A stretch of DNA of 64,000 nt, from contig NZ_JALDAY010000014.1 in the NCBI RefSeq assembly GCF_022698165.1, positions 62,001 to 126,000 of the forward strand. The letters run 5' to 3'. Position 1 is the stretch's first letter; each line of letters begins with the position of its first letter. Both the position numbers and the translations under genes were made by a program. This DNA is from Streptomyces cylindrosporus. GTDB taxonomy: Bacteria; Actinomycetota; Actinomycetes; Streptomycetales; Streptomycetaceae. This document shows, piece by piece, positions 54,013-62,993 of this stretch. Under the pieces are notes generated by a model that was given only the letters and a program-made list of their open reading frames with translations, did not search any database and was not told the DNA's origin.

Positions 54013-55071
54013 TCACAGGACGCGGTCGAGCCAGGTGAGGACCTCGTCCTGCATGCGGTCGGTGAAGACATGGCCGAGGTCGGGCCAGGACTTCAGGTGC
54101 AACCGCTCCTCGGCGTGGCGGGAACGCCAGACGTCACGCAGCCGCTCGTGGGCTGCCCGGACGCCGTCGGCGGGGAACAGCGGATCGAGGCCGCCGTCGA
54201 AGAGGAGCATCGGCCTGGGTGCGGCGATGCTCGCCACGTCGGGGAAGTCGAGGAACCGGGACAGGCCCGGGTGGAGCATGTAGTACGCGGACTGCCCGCG
54301 CAGGATGTTGTTGCCGGGCACCGTCAGCTGCTTGAGGCCGCTCATCCAGCAGACGGCGGCGACAGCGGCGACGGCGTCGGTGAGCGCCGCGGTCTGCCAG
54401 GCACGGTAGGCGCCCATGGAGAAGCCGACGGCCGCGATCCGCCGGGGGTCCACCCGGTCGAGGCCGGCGAGGAACTCGGCGGCGCGGGCGTCCTCGCGGG
54501 CCATGAGTCCCGCGAGGGAGGAGCCGAGGTGGTAGAAGGTGCTTGCCAGGGCCTGCTGTTGCTCGTAGGCGACGGGCCCGCGGTCGCCCCAGCCGGGAGC
54601 GTCCAGGCACAGCACGACGTATCCGCGCCGGGCCAGCTCGTCACCGACGAACCGCCCGCTGAAGTGGCAGCCCGCCCAGTCCCGCGCGGAGGCGAGGCGG
54701 TCGTCGTCGTACCAGGGCCGGACGAACTTCTCCTTCCCGATGTCGAACCGGGCCCCGTGGTCATGCAGGAGCAGGACGGCGGGGAAGGGCCCGGGGCGGC
54801 CCCGCGGGGTGAGCAGGGCGCCGCGGACACGTTCGTGACGGGTGAGGGAGAGGGTGACCAACTCCCTCTCATATCCGTCGCCTTCGGAGATCCCGTCGTA
54901 CTCGGGTGCGTACGGCGTCTCGTCCTGCCGCTCCACCAGCAGGTGCTCCTCGACCTTGGCGCGGGCGGTGTGCCGCCACTCCTCGAAGTCGCGGATGGGT
55001 GAAGTGCCCCAGGCGAGCGGGAAGTCGAGCTCCTTCTTCAGTGCTCGGTAGAGTCCGTCAGGAGCGCTCAT
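54013..55071 (-). CDS. Alpha/beta-hydrolase, probable acetyl/carbohydrate esterase
   Basis: A 352-aa cytoplasmic alpha/beta hydrolase without signal peptide. The nucleophile elbow is AAVGFSMGAYRAW, the oxyanion region VLLLHDHGARFD, the acid Asp near LFDGGLDPLFP and the catalytic His in LKSWPDLGHVF. It fits the dienelactone hydrolase/acetyl xylan esterase-like group. Its ATG lies within the 3' end of the pectinesterase gene (14 bp overlap), so it is co-translated with pectinases and probably de-esterifies imported oligosaccharides (inference). Confidence 0.82.
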   Translation of the reverse strand: MSAPDGLYRALKKELDFPLAWGTSPIRDFEEWRHTARAKVEEHLLVERQDETPYAPEYDGISEGDGYERELVTLSLTRHERVRGALLTPRGRPGPFPAVLLLHDHGARFDIGKEKFVRPWYDDDRLASARDWAGCHFSGRFVGDELARRGYVVLCLDAPGWGDRGPVAYEQQQALASTFYHLGSSLAGLMAREDARAAEFLAGLDRVDPRRIAAVGFSMGAYRAWQTAALTDAVAAVAAVCWMSGLKQLTVPGNNILRGQSAYYMLHPGLSRFLDFPDVASIAAPRPMLLFDGGLDPLFPADGVRAAHERLRDVWRSRHAEERLHLKSWPDLGHVFTDRMQDEVLTWLDRVL

Positions 55072-56095
55072 ACGGCCGCCAGTCGCCCAGGTAGGCCTTC
55101 CTGGTGTGCGAGCCGGCCTCCTCGGGCGTCAGCTGCGGCCGGTTCTCCGGCACCGAAATCACCGCGCCGGGCCCGGAGTTGGCGTACTCCCGAAAACGCA
55201 TGGTCTGCCAGGGATAGGCGTCCCGCATGTTGGTGTAGGGCGCCACCGCGTCGATGCCGGGCCCGATCCAGGAGTCGCGGACGACCAGCGAGGGCCAGGC
55301 GGTCGTCTCGTACGACGGGACCCAGGGGCGGGCCAGCTTGTACGCCGCGTCCTCGGCGCCGGAGGTGATCCGGCAGCGGACGGCGAGGATGCCGTGCGGG
55401 TTGGCGCGGGCGGTGGAGGGGGCGAACACCATGCCTTTGGGGGTGAAGGTCACGTCCCGCTGGAGGGTGCGGAAGTGGCACTCGTCGAAGACGGCGGTGG
55501 CCCGCCCGAAGACGAAGTCGACGTCGCCCTCGATGTGGCAGCGGTGGAAGTACTGCCGGTCGAAGGCGTCGAGCGCGCTCGTGTCGACGAAGAGGGTGTC
55601 CTGGTGGGCCTGGAGGCGGACGTTCTCGAAGTACGACCGGTCGCCCGTGACGTAGGCCGCGACCGCCTGGGTGCCGGTGATGTCGGGGTGGTCGGCGCGT
55701 AGCCAGTCGTTGGCGAGGGTCAGGTCGCGGACGGTCAGGCCGGGCGCCGCGGAGGTGAAGGTGGCGGAGCCGGCCGTGCCGTAGGTGGTGCCGTCGGGCT
55801 TCTTCGTGCCGTTGGCGTTGTCGAAGACGAGGACGGCGGCGCGGGGGTCGCGGGTGGCGCCGCGGATCGTCAACCCGCCTTTGTCTGCCGGGATGTTGAC
55901 GACCTCGCGATACGTGCCCGGGTGCACGACGATCGTCCGGCCGGGGCCGTCCACCGCGTCGACGGCCGCCTGTACGGAGTCGCCGGGGCGGACGTGCAGG
56001 ACACGGCGGGCCGGGGTGGCCGCGAGGGCGGGCCCGGCGCCCGCGGCGAGCAGGCCTCCGGTCAGGCCCGCCAGGAGAGCGCGTCGGGTGGGCAT
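55058..56095 (-). CDS. Secreted pectinesterase, CE8 (copy A)
   Basis: A 345-aa exported pectin methylesterase. The N-terminus (MPTRRALLAGLTGGLL) looks like a Tat signal. Catalytic motifs: TGTQAVAAYVTGDRSYFENV (Gln), AHQDTLFVD (Asp), IEGDVDFVFGRATAVFDEC (nucleophile Asp) and KLARPWVP (Arg). It removes methyl groups from pectin, exposing polygalacturonate for the lyases. The ATG is 1 nt after the stop of copy B; its stop overlaps the esterase gene. Confidence 0.92.
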   Translation of the reverse strand: MPTRRALLAGLTGGLLAAGAGPALAATPARRVLHVRPGDSVQAAVDAVDGPGRTIVVHPGTYREVVNIPADKGGLTIRGATRDPRAAVLVFDNANGTKKPDGTTYGTAGSATFTSAAPGLTVRDLTLANDWLRADHPDITGTQAVAAYVTGDRSYFENVRLQAHQDTLFVDTSALDAFDRQYFHRCHIEGDVDFVFGRATAVFDECHFRTLQRDVTFTPKGMVFAPSTARANPHGILAVRCRITSGAEDAAYKLARPWVPSYETTAWPSLVVRDSWIGPGIDAVAPYTNMRDAYPWQTMRFREYANSGPGAVISVPENRPQLTPEEAGSHTRKAYLGDWRPYERS

Positions 56096-56096
56096 C

Positions 56097-57227
56097 TCAG
56101 CAGCTCTCCTTCCAGGGCTCCCAGTCGCCGAGGTACGCCTCACGGGTCGCCGACTCGGCTTCCGCGTCGGTGAGTTGGGGCCGGTTCGCGGGGACGGTGA
56201 TCCTGGCCCCCGGCCCGCTGTTGCGGTACTCGGCGAACCGCTGGCTCTGCCACGGATAGGTGTCCGACATGTTGGTGTAGGGCGCGACCGCGTCGATGCC
56301 GGCGCCGAGGTGGGTGTCCCGGACGGTGAGCATCGGGCGGGCGGTGGGGTCGGATCCGGGGACCCAGGGGCGGGCCAACTTGTAGTAGCCGTCGGGCGCT
56401 TGACTGCTTACGCTGCTCCGCGTCACCAGATAGCCGCGCGGGTTGGCGACCGCGGTGGACGGAGCGAAGACGAAGCCGTAGGGCGCGGCGGCGAGGTCGG
56501 TGCGGTTCAGCGTCCGGAAGTGGCAGCGGTCGTAGACGGCCGTGGCCCGCCCGAAGACGAAGTCGACGTCACCCTCGACGTAGCACCCCGTGTAGTACTG
56601 GCGGGCGAAGGTGCCGAGGCTCATCGAGTCGGAGTACAGGGTGTCCTGGTGGCCGAGGAAGCGGCAGTGCGCGAAGGCGCTGCGGTCGCCCTGCACCTTG
56701 ATGGCCACCGCCTGGGTGCCGGTGATGTCGGGGTGGTCGGCGCGCAGCCAGTCGTTGGCGAAGGTGATCCAGCGGGCGGTGAAGCCGTCGGCCTGCACGG
56801 TGGTGGTGGCCGAGCCGGTGGTGCCGTAGGTGCCGCCGTCGGGCTTGGGGGTGCCGGCCGCGTTGTCGTACACGATCACGACATCGCGCGGGTCCTCGGA
56901 GGCACCGATCCAGGTCGCCTCCGTACGGGTGGCGTCGACGGCGACCGTCTCCCGGTAGACGCCCGGCGCGAGGACCAGGGTCCAGCCGCTGCCGGCGGCC
57001 GCGGTGACGGCGTCCTTGACGGTGGTGTGGTCGCCGCGGCCCCGGGCGTCGACGTACAGGGTCCGGTCGGTGAGGCGGGCGGCGGGCGATCCGAAGCGGC
57101 CGAAGGGGCGTCGGGGGCCGTCGGCCCGGGCCGGGGTGGACGCCAGGCCGAGCGCGGTGGCCGTCGCGGCGGTCGCGAACAGGAATCCCCTTCTGGACAG
57201 GGGGAGTTGGCGGTGGTGCGAGGACAT
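56097..57227 (-). CDS. Secreted pectinesterase, CE8 (copy B)
   Basis: A 376-aa exported pectin methylesterase. The Tat signal LSRRGFLFATAATAT is at residues 10-24. Catalytic motifs: TGTQAVAIKVQGDRSAF, LGHQDTLYSD, VEGDVDFVFGRATAVYD and YKLARPWVPG. It is a tandem paralogue of copy A; both share NDWLRADHPDITGTQAVA. One internal stretch (near 56400-56425) uses codons unusual for this genome (AGC AGC GTA AGC AGT CAA). Start: ATG after AAGGAGCACCCGC. Translationally adjacent to copy A. Confidence 0.92.
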   Translation of the reverse strand: MSSHHRQLPLSRRGFLFATAATATALGLASTPARADGPRRPFGRFGSPAARLTDRTLYVDARGRGDHTTVKDAVTAAAGSGWTLVLAPGVYRETVAVDATRTEATWIGASEDPRDVVIVYDNAAGTPKPDGGTYGTTGSATTTVQADGFTARWITFANDWLRADHPDITGTQAVAIKVQGDRSAFAHCRFLGHQDTLYSDSMSLGTFARQYYTGCYVEGDVDFVFGRATAVYDRCHFRTLNRTDLAAAPYGFVFAPSTAVANPRGYLVTRSSVSSQAPDGYYKLARPWVPGSDPTARPMLTVRDTHLGAGIDAVAPYTNMSDTYPWQSQRFAEYRNSGPGARITVPANRPQLTDAEAESATREAYLGDWEPWKESC

Positions 57228-57320
57228 GCGGGTGCTCCTTGGAAGTGCGGCTCAAGCAGGGGTTTCCTCGCGTGGGGGGATGGGGCCGGGGCGGCGGGCG
57301 CCCCGGCCGGTACGGCGGTG

Positions 57321-58634
57321 TCAGCAGAGGTTGCCGGCGCCCGCGCCGCGGTCGACGATGCCCGGCACCTTCTTCGCCGGGTCGATCCTCGTGCGCAGGG
57401 TGGGTGTCCAGCCCGCGCCCGACTGGAGGATCTCCGTGGGCACTTCGGCGTTGTGGACGGCGATCAGGTCGGTGAGCTCACCGTTCACGTAGTTGTCGTC
57501 GGCGGTCAGCGGCGCTTCCTTCCACTTCTTCAGGATCGAACCGGCGCTCACCCCGTCGGCCAGCGTGAACGCGTTGTGCTCGGCGACGAGTTGGGACTCC
57601 ATGCCGATGCCGTAGCTGTAGGAGAAGCCGTCCTCGGCGACGAAGTGGTTGTTGTACGAGTCGACCTGGCCGAAGCGGACGCGCGGAGCCCGCTCCACCA
57701 GGTTCGAGAACAGGTTGTGGTGGAAGGTGACCTTCAGATGCCCCCGGTCGACGGCGGCCGTCGAGGCGCTGTCGCTGTTGCCGATCAGGATCGTCTTGTC
57801 GTGGTCCTCGAAGACGTTCCAGGAGGCGGTCACGTAGTCGGCGCCCTTGACGATGTCGAGCTCGCCGTCGTGCTGCTCGTAGATCCTTCCGAAGTAGTAC
57901 GGCAGCGTGCTGTCCGGGTGGTCGCCGTCGGTGAAGGTGTCGTGGTCCATCCACACATGGGTCGACCCGTAGACGACGGCGCTGTCGTACTCGGAGTTCC
58001 AGTTGCCGTCGGCGGTGTCGGTCGGGTCCCACTGCGGGAAGCAGTCGAGCGGGCTCTCGAAGGCGAGGTTGCGCACGATGACGTTGTCGACGCCCTTGAT
58101 CTGCAGGCTGGCGCCCTTGAAGCCGGCGTCCTTGCCGATGCCGATGATCGTGGTGTTGGCCGGGATGTCCGCCTTGATGTAGGCGTCTTGCTGGGCGGCG
58201 GAGGCGCGGCGCAGGCCCTCGGGGCTGTCGTCGGGCTCGGCGTCGAGCGTCTTGTCGTGGCCCCAGACGGCGGGGTCGTACGTGGCGAGGTAGGCGTCGA
58301 AGTCGTACCCGGCCACCGCGAACGAATCGCAGCTCGGCCCGTCGGCGTCGATGGTGCCCTTCACCTTGATGATCTTCGGCGCGCTGCCTCCGGCGGCGAG
58401 GGCGGCCCTGAAGCCGGCCCAGTCGGTGACGGTGTAGACGTGCGCGGAGTCGGCGGCCGAGCCGCCGGTGGTGCCGGTGCCGTAGGAGCCCCAGCCGTCG
58501 TTCGCGCCCAGCACCTGACGGGCGAGGTCCCGGGGCTGGGCCTCGGCGGCGGAGGTCCCGGTGACGCCGAGCACCAGGGCGGTGCATCCCACGAGGGACG
58601 CTATGACGCGTCCATGACATTTCTGTGTACGCAC
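57321..58634 (-). CDS. Secreted pectate lyase, PL1
   Basis: A 437-aa exported parallel beta-helix lyase. A signal peptide covers about residues 1-33. PL1 motifs are complete: TTIIGIGKDAGFKGASLQIKG, VWMDHDTFTDGDHPDS (Ca2+ Asp residues), TASWNVFEDHDKTILIGNSD, VTFHHNLFSNLVERAPRVRFG (catalytic arginines). It cleaves polygalacturonate by beta-elimination with Ca2+. Start: GTG with AGGAG 9 nt upstream. The 93-bp gap to the next gene (57228-57320) contains no evident feature. Confidence 0.93.
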   Translation of the reverse strand: MRTQKCHGRVIASLVGCTALVLGVTGTSAAEAQPRDLARQVLGANDGWGSYGTGTTGGSAADSAHVYTVTDWAGFRAALAAGGSAPKIIKVKGTIDADGPSCDSFAVAGYDFDAYLATYDPAVWGHDKTLDAEPDDSPEGLRRASAAQQDAYIKADIPANTTIIGIGKDAGFKGASLQIKGVDNVIVRNLAFESPLDCFPQWDPTDTADGNWNSEYDSAVVYGSTHVWMDHDTFTDGDHPDSTLPYYFGRIYEQHDGELDIVKGADYVTASWNVFEDHDKTILIGNSDSASTAAVDRGHLKVTFHHNLFSNLVERAPRVRFGQVDSYNNHFVAEDGFSYSYGIGMESQLVAEHNAFTLADGVSAGSILKKWKEAPLTADDNYVNGELTDLIAVHNAEVPTEILQSGAGWTPTLRTRIDPAKKVPGIVDRGAGAGNLC

Positions 58635-58651
58635 TGTGCGGCTCTCCTCAG

Positions 58652-59437
58652 CTATGCGGGTGGCCAGGTGATCCAGGAGGTGGGGATGGACTGGTGCAGC
58701 CGGATGACGTCGTGCCGGTCCAGCACCCGCGTGCGCAGTGACTCCCGCGCCACGAGCCGGGCCACGGCGATGGCCCCCGGCGGATTGAAGTGCGTGTTGT
58801 CCTGCTCGGTGTCCGTCCAGTTGAAGTACGTCTTGGTCGCCTCCACCCCGAGCGACTGCCACAGCGCGAGCGACAGCGCCTCGATGTCGAGCAGCGGGAC
58901 CTGTTGCTGTGCGGCGAGCGCGCGCATCGCCGCCGGGTAGTCGCCGTGGGTCGGCACGGCGTTGCCGTCCGCGTCGAACTTCCGCCGCTCGACGGGCGTG
59001 GCGAGCACGGGCCGGGCCCCCTTGGAGCGGGCACCCTCGATGTACAGCCGCAGATAGTCCTGGTACGTGGTCCAGGGCTCGGTGTAGCGGGTGGGATCGG
59101 CGCTCTTCTCGTCGTTGTGCGCGAACTGGACGAGAAGGAGATCGCCGGGCCGGATGAGCCCGAGAATGGCGTCGAGCCGGCCTTCGTCGACGAAACTCTT
59201 CGAACTCCGCCCGTTCACGGCGTGATTGGCGACGGAAAGACCTTCCCGAAGGAAGAACGGGAGCGCCATGCCCCACCCGGTCTCCGGGGCGGCGTCGGCG
59301 TATTTCTGGGCGGCGGTGGAATCACCGGCGATGTAGAGAGTGCGGTGGCGCTGCGCTGCTTGAGCGGGACTGCCCGCGAGCGCGAGAGGAACGGCGGCAA
59401 GAGCGGCCGCGGTGATCTGTCGACGGGTAACTGACAA
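58652..59437 (-). CDS. Secreted rhamnogalacturonan acetylesterase-like SGNH hydrolase, CE12
   Basis: A 261-aa exported SGNH/GDSL esterase. A signal peptide ends near AQA (residue 28). Blocks: LYIAGDSTAAQKY (Ser nucleophile), VNGRSSKSF (Gly), LLLVQFAHNDEKSAD (Asn) and DNTHFNPPGA (Asp-x2-His). This is the CE12 pattern, which removes acetyl groups from rhamnogalacturonan. Start: TTG with AAAGG 9 nt upstream; the frame continues upstream through a dispersed repeat that is unlikely to be coding. It lies 17 bp from the PL1 gene. Confidence 0.85.
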   Translation of the reverse strand: MSVTRRQITAAALAAVPLALAGSPAQAAQRHRTLYIAGDSTAAQKYADAAPETGWGMALPFFLREGLSVANHAVNGRSSKSFVDEGRLDAILGLIRPGDLLLVQFAHNDEKSADPTRYTEPWTTYQDYLRLYIEGARSKGARPVLATPVERRKFDADGNAVPTHGDYPAAMRALAAQQQVPLLDIEALSLALWQSLGVEATKTYFNWTDTEQDNTHFNPPGAIAVARLVARESLRTRVLDRHDVIRLHQSIPTSWITWPPA

Positions 59438-59456
59438 GACCGTGCACCTTTCCAAG

Positions 59457-59489
59457 CCAAGGGGCGCGGGGAACTGCGCGACCAGCCAC
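59457..59489 (-). repeat. Dispersed Streptomyces 33-bp repeat
   Basis: The reverse complement begins GTGGCTGGTCGCGCAGTTC and matches 14532-14564 with one mismatch over 33 bp. It lies between the sugar-binding lipoprotein and the CE12 gene, about 20 bp upstream of the CE12 start, where such repeats are normally found. Confidence 0.75.
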
Positions 59490-59531
59490 AACCAACCGGC
59501 AGTCCCCCACAAACCGCATCCACCCGAAACC

Positions 59532-60869
59532 TCAGTGATTCTTCTTCCAGTCCGCCTGAGCCTTGTTCAGCTGATCGGCCAGCGTGTCCAGAAATTCCTT
59601 CACGCTCATCTTCCCGAGCAGCACCTTCTGGAAGTTCGGCTCGTTGTCGGCCTTGGAAATGGTGTTCCAGTCCGGCAGGTAGTACGGCAGCTGCACGATC
59701 TTCGTACCGTCACCGTTCAACGCCTCGGCCGCCAGCTTCGTCGGCTCGGCCTTCTGGATCCACGCGTCCTGCGCGGCCTCCGTGTTCGCCGGAATCTGCC
59801 CCGCCGACTCGTTGAACTTCGAGTTCTCCGCGTGCGACACGGCGAATTCCACGAACTTCCACGCGGCCGCCTTGTTCTTGCTGGACTTGAAGACACTCAA
59901 CCCGTCGACGGGGTTGGATATCTGCACCCGGGTGCCGTCGTCCTGCGTCGGGTTGGGCAGCCCCCGGAACTTGTCGGCACCGAGCGCCTTCAGATGGTCC
60001 TGGTAGGAGCCGAGGTTGTGGCTCAGCATGCCGATCGTGCCGCTGTCCCACTGCGCGACCATCTTGGTGAAGTCGTTGTTGACGTCGGCGGACGGCGTGT
60101 CCTTCTTGTACAGCGCGACGTACTTCTCCAACGCGGCGACGTTCTTGGGGTCGTTGACGGTCGTCGTGTCGCCGTTCCAGAACGAGGTGATCCCGCTCTG
60201 GCTGTACGCGGCGTCCAGCGCCGGCGCGATCGACCCCTCACCGCCGCGGATCGTGAACCCGAACTCGTTCTTGCCCTTGTTCGTGAGCTTGTCGGCGGCC
60301 GTGTAGAACTTCGACCACGTGGTCGGCGCGTCGAGGCCGGCCTTCTTGAACAGGTCCGTCCGGTACCACAGCGTGCCGTTGTTCGACGAGGTCGGGATCT
60401 GGTACAGCTTGCCGCCGCCACCGGCGGCCCTGCTGCTGTCCAGCAGGTTCTGGCTCAGCTTGCCGTTGAGCGAGCTCTTCGCCAGCCGGCTGTCCAGCGG
60501 CTCCAGCGCCCCCTGGACGGCCACCTCGGCGAGCATCGCCGTGCCGACCCCGCCGACGTCCGGCAGGCCGCCGCCCTGGATGGCCGTGTCGTACTTGGAC
60601 TGCGCGCTCGCCGCGGGGATGCCGACGTACTTGACCTTGATGTCCGGGTTGGCCTTCTCGAAGTCGGCGATGATCTCCTTCCAGATGTCGGTACGGACAC
60701 CGCCGTTGTTGTCCCAGAAGGTGATCTCGCCCTTGCCGGAGCCCTCGTTCCCCTTGTCCCCCGCGCTGCCGCTGCCGTCGTCGCCGCAGGCGGTGGCGGT
60801 CAGCGCGAGCACGGAGCCCAGGGCGACGGCGATGGCGGCGCGCCTGCTTCTGCGGATGCTGCTCTTCAT
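59532..60869 (-). CDS. ABC transporter sugar-binding lipoprotein
   Basis: A 445-aa family 1 extracellular solute-binding protein. Signal peptide with lipobox LTATAC, Cys28, then a Gly/Ser linker. Body motifs: ITFWDNNGGVRTDIWKEII, GGGLPDVGGVGTAMLAEVA, GGKLYQIPTSSNNGTLWYRTDLF. Sequence type and neighbours suggest an oligosaccharide from pectin. No permease or ATPase gene lies next to it; the flanking genes are CE12 and the PL1-CE8 fusion. It must therefore share a transporter encoded elsewhere or just outside the window. Confidence 0.92.
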   Translation of the reverse strand: MKSSIRRSRRAAIAVALGSVLALTATACGDDGSGSAGDKGNEGSGKGEITFWDNNGGVRTDIWKEIIADFEKANPDIKVKYVGIPAASAQSKYDTAIQGGGLPDVGGVGTAMLAEVAVQGALEPLDSRLAKSSLNGKLSQNLLDSSRAAGGGGKLYQIPTSSNNGTLWYRTDLFKKAGLDAPTTWSKFYTAADKLTNKGKNEFGFTIRGGEGSIAPALDAAYSQSGITSFWNGDTTTVNDPKNVAALEKYVALYKKDTPSADVNNDFTKMVAQWDSGTIGMLSHNLGSYQDHLKALGADKFRGLPNPTQDDGTRVQISNPVDGLSVFKSSKNKAAAWKFVEFAVSHAENSKFNESAGQIPANTEAAQDAWIQKAEPTKLAAEALNGDGTKIVQLPYYLPDWNTISKADNEPNFQKVLLGKMSVKEFLDTLADQLNKAQADWKKNH

Positions 60870-60934
60870 TGGTCGGCTCTCTTCTTCTGGATCCAGCGGA
60901 GATATGAAGTTGTGGGGGGTCTGCAACGCGCTGT

Positions 60935-62926
60935 TCAACGGCGGGCGTGGGGCGCCCAGTTGTCGCCGCCCTCGAGGTAGTCGGCGACGGTGTGGGTGCG
61001 CGCGTCGGCGTCGCTCATCTGCGGGCGGTCGGCCGTGACGCCCGCGCCCGGCCCGAAGTTCCGGTACTCCGCGAACCGCGCGTCCTTCCACGAGAACCCG
61101 CTCATGTCGGTCCACGGAGACGTCTTGACCGCGGCCGGCAGCTCGGTGTCCCGGATCAACACCTGTGCGACGGCGGCCGGTTCACCGCCTGGGTGCCACG
61201 GCCGCCCCAGGTGGAAGGACTGCTCCGGCGCGTCGCTCACGACCTTCGACCGGGTGATCAGGAACCCGTACGGGTTGCCCGCCCAGGTCGAAGCGGCCGT
61301 CATATAGCCGTTGTTGGTGCTGGACCCCCGGCTCAGCAGCCGGATCACCGACCGCTCGATCACGGTCGTGGCCCGCCCGTAGACGAAGTCGACGTCGCCC
61401 TCGATGTACGAGTCGCGGACGTAGACCCGGCTGATCGCGTCCAGCTTCGGGCTGTCGGTCATCAGCGTGTCCTGGTTGCCCAGGAAGGCCGTGTCCTCGA
61501 AGACGATCCGGTCGCCGGTCGTCTTCATCGCGAGGGCCTGCTCGCCGTTCAGGTCGACCGCGGCCTCGTCGAAGTCGTTGCTGAAGGTGAGGTGGCGGGC
61601 GGTGACGTCGTTCGCCGCGATCCGCACGGTCGCGCTGCCCGTCGAACCCCCGTACTCGGCGGGCGTGTCGTAGACGATGACGGTGTCCGAGCGGTCCCGG
61701 CCGGTGCCCTGCAGCACGAGGTTCGGCTTGGTCGCGGGGACGTAGACCTTCGCCCGGTACGTGCCGGGCGCGACGGCGATCGTCACGGGCACGGAGTTCC
61801 CGTCCGGCACGGCGTCCACCGCGGCCTGCACGGTCGGGTACTCCCCGGGGACGTGCAGCGTGACCCCGATCTGCCGCTGCGGCCCGGAGAAGCGCTTCAC
61901 CAACGCCGGTACGGCGGCGGCCGGGTCTAGCCGGTAGTCGTAGAACTCCCGCGGATCGAAGGCGGCACCCCACTCGTCGGTCCGCCCGGTCGTGTTCTTC
62001 AGGATCGACCCGCGCTGCACCAACTCCGCGGTGGCGTCGGCCTGGTAGGGGTGCTGGATCCCGTCGTAGTAGCTGTTCTCGATGACCATCTTCGTGTGGC
62101 CGCGGGACCAGTTCCCGTACGTCCAGACCGGGTCGCCGTCGGCCACCTGGTTCGAGAGGTAGTTGTTGTAGAGGTGGGCGTAGGCGCAGTTGTCGGCCGA
62201 CGGGTTGCGCTGCTTGGTGCCCGTGAACCAGTTGTGGTCGATGGTGACCTGTGTCATGACGTTCGTCGTCCAGCCGATCCCGAACGCCTTGTTGTGGTTG
62301 CTGAATTGGTTGTACGAGACGGTGATGTACTGGCTGTCCTTGCGCAGGTCGATCAGCCCGTCGCCCATGTGCGTGAGGCGGTTGTGGTCGATCCACACGT
62401 GGTCGACGGTGTCGAGCTGGATCGCGTCGAAGTCCTGCGTCTTGCCGTCCCAGTCGCCCTCGACGTAGGAGTCCCGGATCGTCAGGTTGCGGATGATGAC
62501 GTTGTGCGTACCGGGGTTGAGATGCAGTTCCCCGTGCAGGATCTCGCCGCTGTCGCCGACGCCGATGATGGTCTTGTCCGAGCCGACGACGACGTTCGAG
62601 CCGAAGGGCTCGACGGCGATCGACCCCGACACCCTGATGACATACGGCTCTTCGGCCGCCGCGTACTTCACGAGTGAGGCCTGGTCGGTGACCGTCACGA
62701 CCTCTCCGCCCGCGCCACCGGTGGTGCCACCGGCGAGGGAGGCGAAGCCGTGCGCCTGGTCGCTGAAACGGTCGGCGGCGACAGACGCCTTCAGCGGAAC
62801 CGCGGCCCTGGCCTGTCCGATCGCCCCGAGGCTCAGCGCGGCCACCAGCCCGATCACGGCGGCCAGTACCCGGCCGGCTCCCGGTCTCGATCCTGGCAAG
62901 CGCTTGCTATGGAGGTGCTGCGTCAT
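60935..62926 (-). CDS. Secreted pectate lyase-pectinesterase fusion (PL1-CE8)
   Basis: A 663-aa exported bifunctional protein. A signal peptide covers residues 1-41. Residues about 55-350 are a PL1 beta-helix (DKTIIGVGDSGEILHGELHL; VWIDHNRLTHMGDGLIDLRK). Residues about 370-650 are a CE8 domain (PGEYPTVQAAVDAVP; FLGNQDTLMTD; IEGDVDFVYGRATTVIE; HLGRPWHPGG). All CE8 catalytic residues are present. In the PL1 half the position of the PRVRFG arginines reads QRNPSADNCAYAHLYNN, so its chemistry or substrate may differ. Start: ATG with GGGAG 5 nt upstream. Confidence 0.9.
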   Translation of the reverse strand: MTQHLHSKRLPGSRPGAGRVLAAVIGLVAALSLGAIGQARAAVPLKASVAADRFSDQAHGFASLAGGTTGGAGGEVVTVTDQASLVKYAAAEEPYVIRVSGSIAVEPFGSNVVVGSDKTIIGVGDSGEILHGELHLNPGTHNVIIRNLTIRDSYVEGDWDGKTQDFDAIQLDTVDHVWIDHNRLTHMGDGLIDLRKDSQYITVSYNQFSNHNKAFGIGWTTNVMTQVTIDHNWFTGTKQRNPSADNCAYAHLYNNYLSNQVADGDPVWTYGNWSRGHTKMVIENSYYDGIQHPYQADATAELVQRGSILKNTTGRTDEWGAAFDPREFYDYRLDPAAAVPALVKRFSGPQRQIGVTLHVPGEYPTVQAAVDAVPDGNSVPVTIAVAPGTYRAKVYVPATKPNLVLQGTGRDRSDTVIVYDTPAEYGGSTGSATVRIAANDVTARHLTFSNDFDEAAVDLNGEQALAMKTTGDRIVFEDTAFLGNQDTLMTDSPKLDAISRVYVRDSYIEGDVDFVYGRATTVIERSVIRLLSRGSSTNNGYMTAASTWAGNPYGFLITRSKVVSDAPEQSFHLGRPWHPGGEPAAVAQVLIRDTELPAAVKTSPWTDMSGFSWKDARFAEYRNFGPGAGVTADRPQMSDADARTHTVADYLEGGDNWAPHARR
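62896..62907. promoter_or_regulatory. LacI-type palindrome near the start of the PL1-CE8 gene
   Basis: GCAAGCGCTTGC, a perfect 12-bp palindrome with the AAGCGCTT core common to LacI-family operators. It is inside the first codons of the fusion gene (about residues 7-10). It may block early elongation or be bound together with an upstream site. Confidence 0.45.
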
Positions 62927-62993
62927 TGCGGCTCCCAACAGGCGTACAGATGCGGTGGGTTACTGGTGGGTCACTGCGCTGGGTGGCGCTGGG

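Noticed and set aside
59438..59512. N-terminal extension of the CE12 esterase (MWGTAGWLWLVAQFP...)
   Set aside because: It is the translation of a dispersed repeat. A signal peptide starting at the TTG is complete without it.
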